Source of the DNA: Bog-756 sp963806455
Lineage (GTDB): Bacteria; Actinomycetota; Acidimicrobiia; Acidimicrobiales; RAAP-2
Reading direction: 5' to 3'
Length of the DNA: 64,000 nt
Assembly: GCA_963806455.1 (NCBI GenBank)
Contig: CAWDXZ010000002.1
Span: forward strand, 248,001-312,000
The notes under the pieces are model-generated. The model saw only the letters and a program-made list of their open reading frames with translations, did no database searches and had not been told where the DNA came from. Shown here one piece after another: positions 31,082 to 39,489 of this stretch; within the stretch, counting starts at the first letter, position 1, and each line of letters starts with the position of its first letter. The position numbers and the translations under genes are program-made.

Positions 31082-31995
31082 GCCGAGCTCCCGTCCCCGA
31101 CGGGGGCAAACAGGTCACCGAACCGGTCGACCCGTTCCAGCACCTCTCGGGCCGTGAAGCGAAGGCGGTCGGGATCCCCGTCGTCCGCACACGCCTCGAC
31201 CTCCTGGCGGGTGACCGGAGTCGACGCCGTGGGCTCGGTTTGGGCCCGGAGCGAGTACGGAGCGACGGTGGTCTTGGCCGGATGGTTCTGGCTCCAATCG
31301 ATGAGCACCTTGCCGCGGCGGAGTGATTTGCGCATGTTGGACACGACGAGCTCGGGGTGGGCATCCTCGATCCGTTCCGCCATCCGGTAGGCCTCGTCGC
31401 GGAGCTTGGCCCACCCCATCCGGCGGTCGACCGGACGGTAGAGCTGGAGGCCTTTCGCCCCGCTCGTCTTGGCGACGCACGTCGAGGCCGGACCGAGCGC
31501 CTCGAGGATGAGCGAGGCCACACGGCAGCACTCCACGATCGTGGTCCCCTCACCGGGATCAAGGTCGAAGACCATGTGGTCCGGAGGAGAGGGAAGGGTG
31601 CGCCTTCGTCCGACCCGCCAGAGCGGGACATGGAACTCGATGGTCGCCAGGTTGGCCGCCCAGACCAACGAGGGGACGTCGCACAGGACGCAGTAGTCGA
31701 TGGACCCGCCCTCGTCATTCGAGGGGACCGAGACACTCCGCACCCACTCCGGCGCGTGCGACGGGCGGTGCTTCTCGAAGAAGTACTGACCCTCCACGCC
31801 GTTCGGGAACCGCTTCATGGTGAGCGGGCGGTCGCGGACGTGGGCCAGCATCACCGGGGCGATGCGGGCGTAGTAGTCGATCATCTCCCCTTTGGTGAAC
31901 CCGACGGCGGGGAAGAGCACCTTGTCCAGGTTGGAGATGCTCAACTCGTGGCCGTCCACCCGGGTCCGCACGGACGATGTCCGGTCAGGACTCAC
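31078..31995 (-). CDS. LigD-type DNA primase-polymerase domain protein (NHEJ)
   Basis: 305 aa. ISNLDKVLFPAVGFTKGEM, DRPLTMKRFPNG and FFEKHRPSHAPEW are classic LigD PolDom signatures; FDLDPGEGT holds the catalytic aspartates, and SGAKGLQLYRPV the nucleotide-binding site. It fills gaps with ribonucleotides during non-homologous end joining. Here it is a stand-alone protein. Its start overlaps the end of the ligase gene by 11 bp, so the two are cotranscribed. Confidence 0.93.
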   Translation of the reverse strand: MSPDRTSSVRTRVDGHELSISNLDKVLFPAVGFTKGEMIDYYARIAPVMLAHVRDRPLTMKRFPNGVEGQYFFEKHRPSHAPEWVRSVSVPSNDEGGSIDYCVLCDVPSLVWAANLATIEFHVPLWRVGRRRTLPSPPDHMVFDLDPGEGTTIVECCRVASLILEALGPASTCVAKTSGAKGLQLYRPVDRRMGWAKLRDEAYRMAERIEDAHPELVVSNMRKSLRRGKVLIDWSQNHPAKTTVAPYSLRAQTEPTASTPVTRQEVEACADDGDPDRLRFTAREVLERVDRFGDLFAPVGDGSSA

Positions 31996-33436
31996 GGACC
32001 ACGTCCACCGGTGTCTTGTCCATCCTGAGGCCGCGCCAGACGGGATGACGGAACCGGAGATCGGGTGTCAGTTCGCTGTATCGCACTTCACCGACCAGAA
32101 CCGGTCGTACCCAGTTGATGTCGCCACCGACTTCGCGCCGGAGATCCTGGTCGAACGGGCTGGTCTTCCGTGCCAGTGGTCTGAGCCGGGCCAGCACGTC
32201 CTCCATGGCCGACTGGGTGAACCCGGTGCCGACCTTCCCCGCGTAGCGGAGCGTTCCCTTGTGCCCGGCGACGGGGAGGCCGAGGAGGAGCGAGCCGAAG
32301 AGCTGCCGGCGGTTGCCCTGACCCGGGGTCCAACCTCCGATCACCACCTCCTGGGTTCGCTGGCTCTTGACCTTGACCCAGTCGCGGCTGCGGATCCCGG
32401 GGCGGTAGACACTGTCCCGCCGCTTGGCCACCACCCCCTCCATGCCCACCTCGGTGGCGATGCGGAGCGCCTCGGCCCCCGACTCTTCGGTGAATGCGGG
32501 TGTGACCACCCACTGTGGACCGCCGAGGCCCAGTGACTCGAGCTCGCGGCGTCGTTGGTGGTAGGGGCTGGCCAGCAACGACCTACCGTTGTGGTGGAGC
32601 AGGTCGAACAGCACCAGGCTGGCCGGCACGGTCGCGGCCACTCGCCGCACGCTGGCGGCCGACGTGACGTGCATCCGGCGCTGCAGGCGGGAGAACGAAG
32701 GGTGTCCGTGCTCGTCGAGGGCGACCAGCTCGCCGTCCAGCAACAGCTGGTCCGATCCGGCACGCTCGCCGAACTGGCGCAGCTCGGGGAACGAGCCGGT
32801 CGTATCGTTGCCGTTGCGGGTGAGGGCCCGAACCCGGCCCCCCTCGACCCACAGCAGCACCCGGATCCCGTCCCATTTGAACTCGTACGACCAGTCCTTC
32901 CCCTCGGGAGGCCGATCGCCGGAAACGGCCAGCATGGGGGAGAGTCGTTCCGGAAGGGGCGCCCAACCCTCGGGTGCCGGGTCCATGCGATGCACCATCC
33001 AGTTCTTCCCGGTGGCAAACAGCACATAGCGACCCGTGGCCCTCCGGCCGTGGAGGACCACCATGACCTCGCGGTCGGTCCATTTCTCGCATTCGTACCG
33101 GCCGTGGTCCCAGATCGTCACCTCGCCCCCGCCGTACTCGGTGGCGGGTATGGTACCGCTGAAGCCGGCATAGTCGAGGGGGTGGTCCTCGGTCGGGACG
33201 GCCAGATGGTTGTGTGCCGGGTCCATGGGGAGGCCCTTCGGCAAGGCCCATGACACCAGCACCCCGTCCCGCTCGAGGCGGAAGTCCCAGTGGAGCGAGG
33301 AGGCATGGTGCTCCTGGATCACGAAGGATGCCCCGGCGCCGGTGTCCCGCTTGAGCCCGCGGCCCGAAGGCACCGGCTCAGGGGTTCGAGCAGGGTTGCG
33401 TTTACGCCGATAGGTCTCGAGGGAAGAATCGGGCAT
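31985..33436 (-). CDS. ligD: ATP-dependent DNA ligase D (phosphoesterase + ligase domains)
   Basis: 483 aa from ATG 33436. Residues ~25-150 form the 3'-phosphoesterase domain (FVIQEHHASSLHWDFRLE, YGGGEVTIWDHG). Ligase motif I is YEFKWDGIR with the AMP-accepting Lys, followed by LLLDGELVAL and MEGVVAKRRDSVY, and the OB-fold ends with LRYAGKVGTGF. With the polymerase protein it makes a LigD split over two genes. Ku, the usual partner, is not in the window. A SigF-like promoter precedes it. Confidence 0.93.
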   Translation of the reverse strand: MPDSSLETYRRKRNPARTPEPVPSGRGLKRDTGAGASFVIQEHHASSLHWDFRLERDGVLVSWALPKGLPMDPAHNHLAVPTEDHPLDYAGFSGTIPATEYGGGEVTIWDHGRYECEKWTDREVMVVLHGRRATGRYVLFATGKNWMVHRMDPAPEGWAPLPERLSPMLAVSGDRPPEGKDWSYEFKWDGIRVLLWVEGGRVRALTRNGNDTTGSFPELRQFGERAGSDQLLLDGELVALDEHGHPSFSRLQRRMHVTSAASVRRVAATVPASLVLFDLLHHNGRSLLASPYHQRRRELESLGLGGPQWVVTPAFTEESGAEALRIATEVGMEGVVAKRRDSVYRPGIRSRDWVKVKSQRTQEVVIGGWTPGQGNRRQLFGSLLLGLPVAGHKGTLRYAGKVGTGFTQSAMEDVLARLRPLARKTSPFDQDLRREVGGDINWVRPVLVGEVRYSELTPDLRFRHPVWRGLRMDKTPVDVVRES

Positions 33437-33446
33437 GGTCTGATCG

Positions 33447-33472
33447 GTACCCGCAGTCACCGCGCCCGTAAC
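33447..33472 (-). promoter_or_regulatory. SigB/SigF-like promoter for the ligase D operon
   Basis: On the minus strand: GTTA (33472-33469), 16-base spacer, GGGTAC (33452-33447), ten bases before ATG 33436. Three of four -35 bases and all of the -10 core match the SigF pattern. Spacing to the ATG mirrors the hemerythrin promoter. Confidence 0.5.
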
Positions 33473-33673
33473 AAGGGTGGGACGGCGCGGACTCCCGGCT
33501 CGGGCGAGCGTAGCCGCCGAAGGCGGATTTGGGGTGGGCTAGCCTGATCAGGGCTGCCGTCCTGCTCCTCGGTGAATCGGACCCGAGCCGGGTGTGGCTG
33601 GTGCCGGGGCGACGCCGCTGGACCGGGTTGCGACACCCAGGATGACGAGACCGGGTGACAGGAGAAGTCGAGT

Positions 33674-34015
33674 ATGGACGAGCAGTTCGAAACGTCGGAG
33701 GACACCACCGACCACTATGCCGTGGTGGGGGTGACCGGGGAGGTCGACGTGGCCACAGCCCCGACGCTCCGCGGTCGGCTGGACGCGGCCATCGACCGTG
33801 GAAAGCCACTTCTGGTCGTCGACCTGCTGTCGGTGACATTCATCGATTCGACCGGACTGGGTGTCCTCATCGGGGCCTCGAAGCGGGTCGATGCCGATGG
33901 CGGCGCCATGCGGCTGGTCGTCGCCGAGCCGCGCATCCTCAAGCTCTTCGAGATCACCGGACTCATGGAGGTCTTCTCCGTCGTCCCCTCGCTGGAGGAG
34001 GCGATCGGGGCATGA
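33674..34015 (+). CDS. rsbV: Anti-anti-sigma factor (RsbV-like STAS protein)
   Basis: 113 aa. VVGVTGEVDVATAPTL and VDLLSVTFIDSTGLGVLIG form the STAS core, with Ser59 in IDSTGLG as the predicted phosphorylation site. Unphosphorylated RsbV binds the anti-sigma kinase and frees the sigma factor. First gene of an rsbV-rsbW-sigF operon with short gaps. AGGAGA lies a few bases upstream. Confidence 0.93.
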   Translation: MDEQFETSEDTTDHYAVVGVTGEVDVATAPTLRGRLDAAIDRGKPLLVVDLLSVTFIDSTGLGVLIGASKRVDADGGAMRLVVAEPRILKLFEITGLMEVFSVVPSLEEAIGA

Positions 34016-34034
34016 TGGCGTTGGGTGCGGCCCA

Positions 34035-34448
34035 ATGAGTGACATCGTCGAGCTGAGCATCCCGGTCCGGGCCGACCTGGTGGTCTTGGCCCGGCTGACG
34101 GCGGCCACCGTGGCATCGCGGGCCAGCTTCGATGTCGAGGAGATCGAAGACCTGAGGCTGGCCGTCGACGAGCTCTGCGTCTCGTTGGTCGACGAAGGGG
34201 CCGAGGGCCGTCTGGCCTTGCGGTTCGTGCGGGGCAGTCAGGAGATCGAGGTCTCGTGCATCTATCACCCCGAAAACGGCAACAAAAGCGCCACAGCCGC
34301 CGTCCCGGATGGAGCGGAAGAGGACGCGTTCTCCGACGGGCTGTCGGCCAGGATCCTCGACGCCCTGGTCGACGAACACGGGCGGGACAGCGAGAACGGA
34401 CATGAGCGGATCTGGTTGCGCAAGCGGCGTGCTCAGCCGCAGGCCTGA
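34035..34448 (+). CDS. rsbW: Anti-sigma factor kinase (RsbW-like HATPase)
   Basis: 137 aa from ATG 34035. IPVRADLVVLARLTAATVAS and DLRLAVDELCVSLVDEGAEG (N box) match RsbW. The later glycine boxes are poorly conserved (DAFSDGLSARILDALVDEH), as in several actinobacterial RsbW proteins. Position between rsbV and the sigma gene supports the role: it holds the sigma factor and phosphorylates RsbV. The stop overlaps the sigma start (TGATG). Confidence 0.88.
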   Translation: MSDIVELSIPVRADLVVLARLTAATVASRASFDVEEIEDLRLAVDELCVSLVDEGAEGRLALRFVRGSQEIEVSCIYHPENGNKSATAAVPDGAEEDAFSDGLSARILDALVDEHGRDSENGHERIWLRKRRAQPQA

Positions 34449-35194
34449 TGTCGTCGCCGGTGCGCCCAGCCCGGGAGACGCGGGAGAGATTCGTCGAGTT
34501 CGCACAGACGCGCGACAAGCGGCTGCGCGACGAGTTGGTGGAGACGCACCTGGGTCTCGCTTACCAGCTCGCCCGACGCTTCTCCAACCGGGGTGAGACC
34601 TACGACGACCTGGCCCAGGTGGCATCCATCGCCCTGATCAAGTCGGTCGACCGGTTCGATCCCGAGCGGGGCGTCGAGTTCAGCACCTTCGCCACCCGGA
34701 CGGTGATCGGTGAGCTGAAGCGGCACTTCCGGGACAAAGGCTGGGCCGTCCGGGCCCCCCGGCGCATCCAGGAGCTCTACCTCGAGCTCGGTCACGTGAT
34801 CGAGTCCCTCTCCCACTCGCTGGGTCGCTCGCCGACGGTGGCCGAGATGGCCGAGGCCACGGGTTCTTCGGAGGAGGCCGTGCTGGAAGCGCTCGAAGCG
34901 GGACAGAGCTACCGCACGACGTCGATCGACGCCCCGGACCGGCAAGACAGCACCATGGCCAGCCGTCTCGGCGACATCGACGCCGGGTTCGGCGGGACGG
35001 AGGACCGGATGGTGCTCGCCATCTCGTTGGCGGAGCTCTCCGATCGCGAACGGACCATCCTCAACCTGCGCTTCATCGACGGTCTGACCCAGTCCCAGAT
35101 CGCCGCCCGGATCGGGGTCAGCCAGATGCACGTGTCGCGTCTGCTGACGGCCAGCCTGGCCAAGCTGCGTGAGTCGTTCGCCTCGGGGGAGTAG
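34448..35194 (+). CDS. sigF: SigB/SigF-family alternative sigma factor
   Basis: 248 aa. Region 2 is seen in THLGLAYQLARRFSNRGETY and DDLAQVASIALIKSVDRFDP, with EFSTFATRTVIGELKRHFRD; region 3 in LGRSPTVAEMAEATG; and region 4 in LSDRERTILNLRFIDGLTQS with the helix-turn-helix SQIAARIGVSQMHVSRLL. This is the general-stress group. Sites of its expected promoter type occur at 28.3, 29.95 and 33.45 kb in this window. Confidence 0.93.
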   Translation: MSSPVRPARETRERFVEFAQTRDKRLRDELVETHLGLAYQLARRFSNRGETYDDLAQVASIALIKSVDRFDPERGVEFSTFATRTVIGELKRHFRDKGWAVRAPRRIQELYLELGHVIESLSHSLGRSPTVAEMAEATGSSEEAVLEALEAGQSYRTTSIDAPDRQDSTMASRLGDIDAGFGGTEDRMVLAISLAELSDRERTILNLRFIDGLTQSQIAARIGVSQMHVSRLLTASLAKLRESFASGE

Positions 35195-35209
35195 CAGGGT
35201 CACGCCCCG

Positions 35210-36184
35210 ATGACCCGGGCGGCGCCCACCGCCGGCTCGGTGTTCTCGCCGGGATCGGTCTCGCTGCGCTTGTACCCGCACAACGAGCTCCGTCCGTCCG
35301 AGGTCGTCGCCCAGCTGTGCGGGCAGGCGGCACTGGCCGAGACAGCCGGCTTCGCCGGCATCATGCTCAGCGAGCATCATGGTGGCTTCCCGGGGTACCT
35401 GCCCAACCCGTTGCAGACAGCGGGCTTCATCCTCGAGGACTGCCCCCACCTGTGGGCCGCCGCCTGCCCGATCCTGCTGCCGTTGCGACCCACGGCACTG
35501 GTGGCCGAGGAGGTGGCCTGGTTGGCCGCCCGACACCCCGGCCGGGTCGGACTGGGTGTCGCCGCCGGATCCCTCCCGTCGGACTTCGAGGTCATGGGGG
35601 TGCCGGCCTCGACGTCGGCCACCTCCTTCAAGGCCGGATTGCCCCGCATCGTCGACCTGCTGAGAGGCCGTGGCCTCGGACCGTTGGGCCAGGACCCGGC
35701 CCTGCGGGCGGGAGCGGCGGCCCCGGTGCCCGTCCTCAGCGCGGCGATGTCCCCGGCGGCCGCCCGGCGGGCGGCCCGATGCGGGGCGGGCATCCTCATG
35801 GAGGGGATGTCGGCCCCCCGGTCGCTGGCCCGTCTCACCGCCGCCTACCACGAGGCCGGAGGGTCGGCGACGACGGTGCTGGTCCGCAGGGTATGGCTCG
35901 GAGACCTGCCCTCCGAGCTGGTCGACCGACAGCGGAAGGTGTACGACACCTACGCCGCCCGAGGACCGGCCACCTTCGGCGAGGACCAGACGGTGACCGC
36001 CACCGACCCGGCGCGGCTGGCCCGGCTGCTCGAGGTCGCGGCGCGGGAGTCGGGGGCCGACGCCCTCAACCTCCGGGTCCACCTGCCCGGGGCGTCGCCC
36101 CCGGCGGTGCGCGACCAGATCGCCCGGCTCGGACGGGAGGTGCTCCCCCTGCTCCGGCTGCAGCCCCCGGTGCCACCGGCATAG
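35210..36184 (+). CDS. LLM-class (luciferase-like) oxidoreductase
   Basis: 324 aa. AALAETAGFAGIMLSEHHGG and the following substrate-barrel segments (VAWLAARHPGRVGLGVAAGS) match the bacterial luciferase-like family. In actinobacteria many of these use coenzyme F420, but the cofactor cannot be settled from sequence alone. It follows the sigma gene by 15 bases and may be read from the same transcript. An NTF2-like and an aldo/keto reductase gene follow. Confidence 0.83.
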   Translation: MTRAAPTAGSVFSPGSVSLRLYPHNELRPSEVVAQLCGQAALAETAGFAGIMLSEHHGGFPGYLPNPLQTAGFILEDCPHLWAAACPILLPLRPTALVAEEVAWLAARHPGRVGLGVAAGSLPSDFEVMGVPASTSATSFKAGLPRIVDLLRGRGLGPLGQDPALRAGAAAPVPVLSAAMSPAAARRAARCGAGILMEGMSAPRSLARLTAAYHEAGGSATTVLVRRVWLGDLPSELVDRQRKVYDTYAARGPATFGEDQTVTATDPARLARLLEVAARESGADALNLRVHLPGASPPAVRDQIARLGREVLPLLRLQPPVPPA

Positions 36185-36225
36185 ATTCGGGCGGGGCTCG
36201 TCCGGGCCCGGTGGGGAGCCAACGC

Positions 36226-36678
36226 ATGGGTGAGTGGAGCCGGAAGGAGATCGAGGGGGCGTTCGCCCACTATCAGGAGGTGGCGGCGGCCGCCGGCGCG
36301 TCGGGTCGATGGAGGGACTGGGTCGATCTGTTCACCGAGGACGCCACCTACGTCGAGCACCACTTCGGGACGTTCCACGGGCGGGATGCCATCTACGAGT
36401 GGATCAGCTCGTGCATGGCCGGCTACCCCGGTCGGGAGATGCCGGAATTCCCGATCGAGTGGTCGGTGGTCGACGAGGCCCGCGGCTGGGTGGTGTGCCA
36501 GGTGTGGAACCGCATGCGGGACCCGGGAGACGGCTCCGTCCATCAGGAGTACAACTTCACCCTCCTCAAGTACGCCGGGGACCAACGATGGTCCTACGAG
36601 GAGGACATCTACAACCCGCTGCGTTTCGCCGCCATGGTGGAGGGCTGGGAGGCAGCCCGCCAGGCGACAGCGGACTGA
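36226..36678 (+). CDS. SnoaL/NTF2-like fold protein
   Basis: 150 aa from ATG 36226, with GGGGAG about nine bases upstream. RWRDWVDLFTEDATYVEHHF, FHGRDAIYEWISSCM and EEDIYNPLRFAAM outline the cone-shaped SnoaL/NTF2 fold used by isomerases, dehydratases and small-ligand-binding proteins. No catalytic assignment is possible. Confidence 0.78.
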   Translation: MGEWSRKEIEGAFAHYQEVAAAAGASGRWRDWVDLFTEDATYVEHHFGTFHGRDAIYEWISSCMAGYPGREMPEFPIEWSVVDEARGWVVCQVWNRMRDPGDGSVHQEYNFTLLKYAGDQRWSYEEDIYNPLRFAAMVEGWEAARQATAD

Positions 36679-36727
36679 AGGTCGAAACGGACCCCCGCCT
36701 CCGGACTCGCCGCACTACCCTGCGGGT

Positions 36728-37588
36728 GTGGAGTTCCGGAGACTGGGGAGGACCGGCCACCGGTCGTCGGTGGCGGTGCTGGGCGGGGCGGCGTTCTGGG
36801 ACACCGATCCCGATGCGGCGGGACAGGCGCTCTCCTCGGCGGTCGACGCCGGGGTCAATCATCTCGACGTGGCCCCGCAGTACGGGCGGGCCGAAGAGGT
36901 GCTCGGGCCGCACATCCCGGCCCACCGGGATCGTTTGTTCGTCGCCTGCAAGACCCTGCGCCACAGCCGAGACGGGGTGAGGGCGCAGCTGGAAGAATCC
37001 CTTCGCATCCTGCGTTGTGACCGGTTCGACCTGTATCAGCTCCATGCCGTCACCGATCTGGTCGAGCTGGACGCCCGGGCCGGCGCGCTCGACGCGCTGA
37101 TGGCCGCCCGCGATGAGGGTCTCTGCCGGTGGATCGGCATCACCGGTCACGAGCTCAGCGCCCCGGGCGCCCACCTCGAGGCGTTGCGGCGGTACGACCT
37201 CGATACCGTGATGTTCCCGGTGAACCCGCAACTGTGGTCCGACCCTGCCTATCGGAGGGACGCCGAGGCCTTGCTCGCCCACGCCACCGACCACGATGTC
37301 GGCGTCATGGCCATCAAGGCGGTGGCCGCCCGGCCCTGGGCCGGGCGGACGCACACCACGGCCACCTGGTACGAGCCTCATGTCTCGGCGCCGGGGCTTT
37401 CCCGCGGGATCAGGTTCGCACTGTCCACCCCCGGCGTCCACGCCATCTGCACGCCGGGCGACCTCGCCCTGCTCCCCTCGGTCCTGCGCGCCGCCCAGTC
37501 CCCGGCGCCGATGAGCGAGATCGAACGCGAGGAGGCGATGGCGGCATCGGCCGGTGAGCCCACCATCTTCCCGATGCCGACGGGCTGA
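36728..37588 (+). CDS. Aldo/keto reductase
   Basis: 286 aa from GTG 36728. FRRLGRTGHRSSVAVLGGAA, the Asp and Tyr of NHLDVAPQYGRAEEVLG, VACKTLRHSRDG with the catalytic Lys, and DLYQLHAVTD form the AKR active site. The C-terminal NADPH-binding part is shorter than usual. Reduces carbonyls in the cytoplasm; substrate unknown. Two bases separate it from the next gene. Confidence 0.85.
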   Translation: MEFRRLGRTGHRSSVAVLGGAAFWDTDPDAAGQALSSAVDAGVNHLDVAPQYGRAEEVLGPHIPAHRDRLFVACKTLRHSRDGVRAQLEESLRILRCDRFDLYQLHAVTDLVELDARAGALDALMAARDEGLCRWIGITGHELSAPGAHLEALRRYDLDTVMFPVNPQLWSDPAYRRDAEALLAHATDHDVGVMAIKAVAARPWAGRTHTTATWYEPHVSAPGLSRGIRFALSTPGVHAICTPGDLALLPSVLRAAQSPAPMSEIEREEAMAASAGEPTIFPMPTG

Positions 37589-37590
37589 CG

Positions 37591-38136
37591 GTGGCGGAAT
37601 CGGCCAACGAGCCCGACCGCAGGCTGGTCGCGCCGTTGCAGGGCACCGTGGTGTCGGTGGAGGTCGGGGTCGGGGACGGCGTCCGCCTCGGGCAACCGCT
37701 CGTCATCATCGAGTCGATGAAGATGGAGCACCCGGTGACGGCCCCGGCCCCGGGCTCGATCCTCTCGCTGTCCGTCGAGCCCGGGACGTTGGTCGCGGCC
37801 GGCGACCCGCTTCTCGTCATGGAGGACGGACAGGGCGGGCCTCCCGACGGCGGACCAGTCACGGAGTGGGTGTGCCCATCGGAACCCGGCCGGACCTGGC
37901 CGAGCTCCGTGACCGGCGAGCGCTGGTGCTCGACCGTGGCCGTCCCGAGGTGGTGGCCCGCCGCCATGCCGAGGGGCGCCGCACCGCCCGGGAGAACGTC
38001 GACGACCTTTGCGACGCGGGGAGCTTCACCGAGTACGGCCCGCTGGTCATCGCCGCCCAGCGTGGCCGCCGGTCGGTCGAGGAGCTCATCCGGCAGACCC
38101 CGGCCGACGGGATGGTCGCCGGGATCGGTCGGGTGA
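37591..38136 (+). CDS. Biotin carboxyl carrier domain protein with abnormal 3' extension
   Basis: From GTG 37591. Residues ~10-80 form a biotinyl domain (VAPLQGTVVSVEVGVGDGV, then ESMKMEHPVTAPAPG with the biotinylated Lys in MKM). Beyond about residue 85 the frame is the out-of-frame shadow of the carboxyltransferase gene, which begins at 37866 inside it. The real protein probably ended near residue 90, or it is fused to the carboxyltransferase by a frameshift. It carries CO2 for the neighbouring carboxyltransferase. Confidence 0.7.
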   Translation: MAESANEPDRRLVAPLQGTVVSVEVGVGDGVRLGQPLVIIESMKMEHPVTAPAPGSILSLSVEPGTLVAAGDPLLVMEDGQGGPPDGGPVTEWVCPSEPGRTWPSSVTGERWCSTVAVPRWWPAAMPRGAAPPGRTSTTFATRGASPSTARWSSPPSVAAGRSRSSSGRPRPTGWSPGSVG

Positions 38137-39440
38137 ACGGGGGGGTGTTCGGCGACGACCGGGCCGGCTGCGTCGTGCTCTCCTACGACTACACGGTGCT
38201 CGCCGGCACTCAGGGTCAGCAGAACCACCGGAAGAAGGACCGCCTCTTCGGCCTGGTCGAGCGGCTGCGGCTGCCTGTCGTGCTGTTCGCCGAAGGGGGA
38301 GGAGGGCGCCCGGGGGACACCGACTACGCCACGGTCACCGGCCTCGACACCATGGCGTTCGCCCTCTTCGGGGGGCTCAGCGGTCTTGTCCCGTTGGTGG
38401 GCATCGCCTCGGGTTGGTGCTTCGCCGGCAATGCCGCCCTCCTCGGGTGCTGCGACGTGATCATCGCCACCCCGGGCACCTCGGTCGGCATGGGCGGTCC
38501 GGCCATGATCGAGGGAGGGGGTCTCGGCACCTACGAACCGGGGGAGGTCGGACCGCTCGCCGTCCAGGTGGCCAACGGGGTGGTGGACGTCGTCGCCGAG
38601 GACGACGCCGGCGCCGTGCAGGCGGCGAAGCAGTACCTGTCGTATTTCCAAGGGGACGTCGACCACTGGACCTGCGCCGACCAGGACCTGCTGCGCACCT
38701 GCATTCCCGAAGAGCGTTCGAGGGTCTACGACATGCGCCATGTGATCGAGGTCCTGGCCGACGCCGGCTCGGTCCTCGAGCTCCGGCGGGGCTTTGCCCC
38801 CGGGATGGTCACCGCCCTGGCCCGCATCGCGGGCCGTTCGATCGGCGTGGTGGCCAACGAGCCCGGCCACCTGGGTGGGGCCATCGACAGCGACGGGGCG
38901 GACAAGGCCGCCCGCTTCCTTCAGCTCTGCGACGCCCACGACATCCCGGTTCTGTTCCTGTGCGACACGCCCGGCTTCATGGTCGGGCCCGACGCCGAAA
39001 CGACGGCCCAGGTCCGGCACTTCAGTCGCCTGTTCGTCGTGGGTGCCAGCCTCACCGTCCCCTTCCTCACCGTGGTGGTCCGCAAGGGCTATGGCCTCGG
39101 TGCCCAGGCCATGGCCGGAGGGAGCTTCCGCTCCCCGATCATCACGGTGGCGTGGCCCAGCGGGGAGCTCGGAGGGATGGGGCTCGAGGGCGCCGTGCGG
39201 CTCGGCTTCCGACGCGAGCTCGACGCGGCCCCCGACGACGAGGCACGCCAGGCCCTCTTCCAGGCCATGGTGGAGCGGGCCTACCAGCACGGCCGGGCCG
39301 TCAATGTGGCCACCTCCTTCGAGATCGACGACGTCATCGACCCGGCGGACACGCGGCGGACGATCGTGGAGGTGCTCCGGGCCGCCCCCCGCCCTGCTCC
39401 CCGGACCGGCAAGAAGCGCAACTGCATCGACGCCTGGTAG
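37866..39440 (+). CDS. Acyl-CoA carboxylase carboxyltransferase (beta) subunit
   Basis: 524 aa from GTG 37866 (GTG 37872 is possible). ARENVDDLCDAGSFTEYGPL, FAEGGGGRPGDTDY, LFLCDTPGFMVGPDAE, VVVRKGYGLGAQAMAGG and GGMGLEGAVRLGFRREL are the carboxyltransferase signatures of propionyl/acetyl/methylcrotonyl-CoA carboxylases (PF01039). The C-terminus NCIDAW differs from the usual ending. It works with the biotinyl domain immediately upstream. A biotin carboxylase gene is not in the window. Confidence 0.92.
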   Translation: MGVPIGTRPDLAELRDRRALVLDRGRPEVVARRHAEGRRTARENVDDLCDAGSFTEYGPLVIAAQRGRRSVEELIRQTPADGMVAGIGRVNGGVFGDDRAGCVVLSYDYTVLAGTQGQQNHRKKDRLFGLVERLRLPVVLFAEGGGGRPGDTDYATVTGLDTMAFALFGGLSGLVPLVGIASGWCFAGNAALLGCCDVIIATPGTSVGMGGPAMIEGGGLGTYEPGEVGPLAVQVANGVVDVVAEDDAGAVQAAKQYLSYFQGDVDHWTCADQDLLRTCIPEERSRVYDMRHVIEVLADAGSVLELRRGFAPGMVTALARIAGRSIGVVANEPGHLGGAIDSDGADKAARFLQLCDAHDIPVLFLCDTPGFMVGPDAETTAQVRHFSRLFVVGASLTVPFLTVVVRKGYGLGAQAMAGGSFRSPIITVAWPSGELGGMGLEGAVRLGFRRELDAAPDDEARQALFQAMVERAYQHGRAVNVATSFEIDDVIDPADTRRTIVEVLRAAPRPAPRTGKKRNCIDAW

Positions 39441-39489
39441 ACGCTCCGACACGGCTCCGGGCCCCGCGTCCGCCGCCGACCGACCCGGT

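Noticed and set aside
33523..33640. Short open plus-strand frame encoding AAVLLLGESDPSRVWLVPG
   Set aside because: Looks faintly Nudix-like but has no usual start, is about 40 codons long and lacks a Nudix box.
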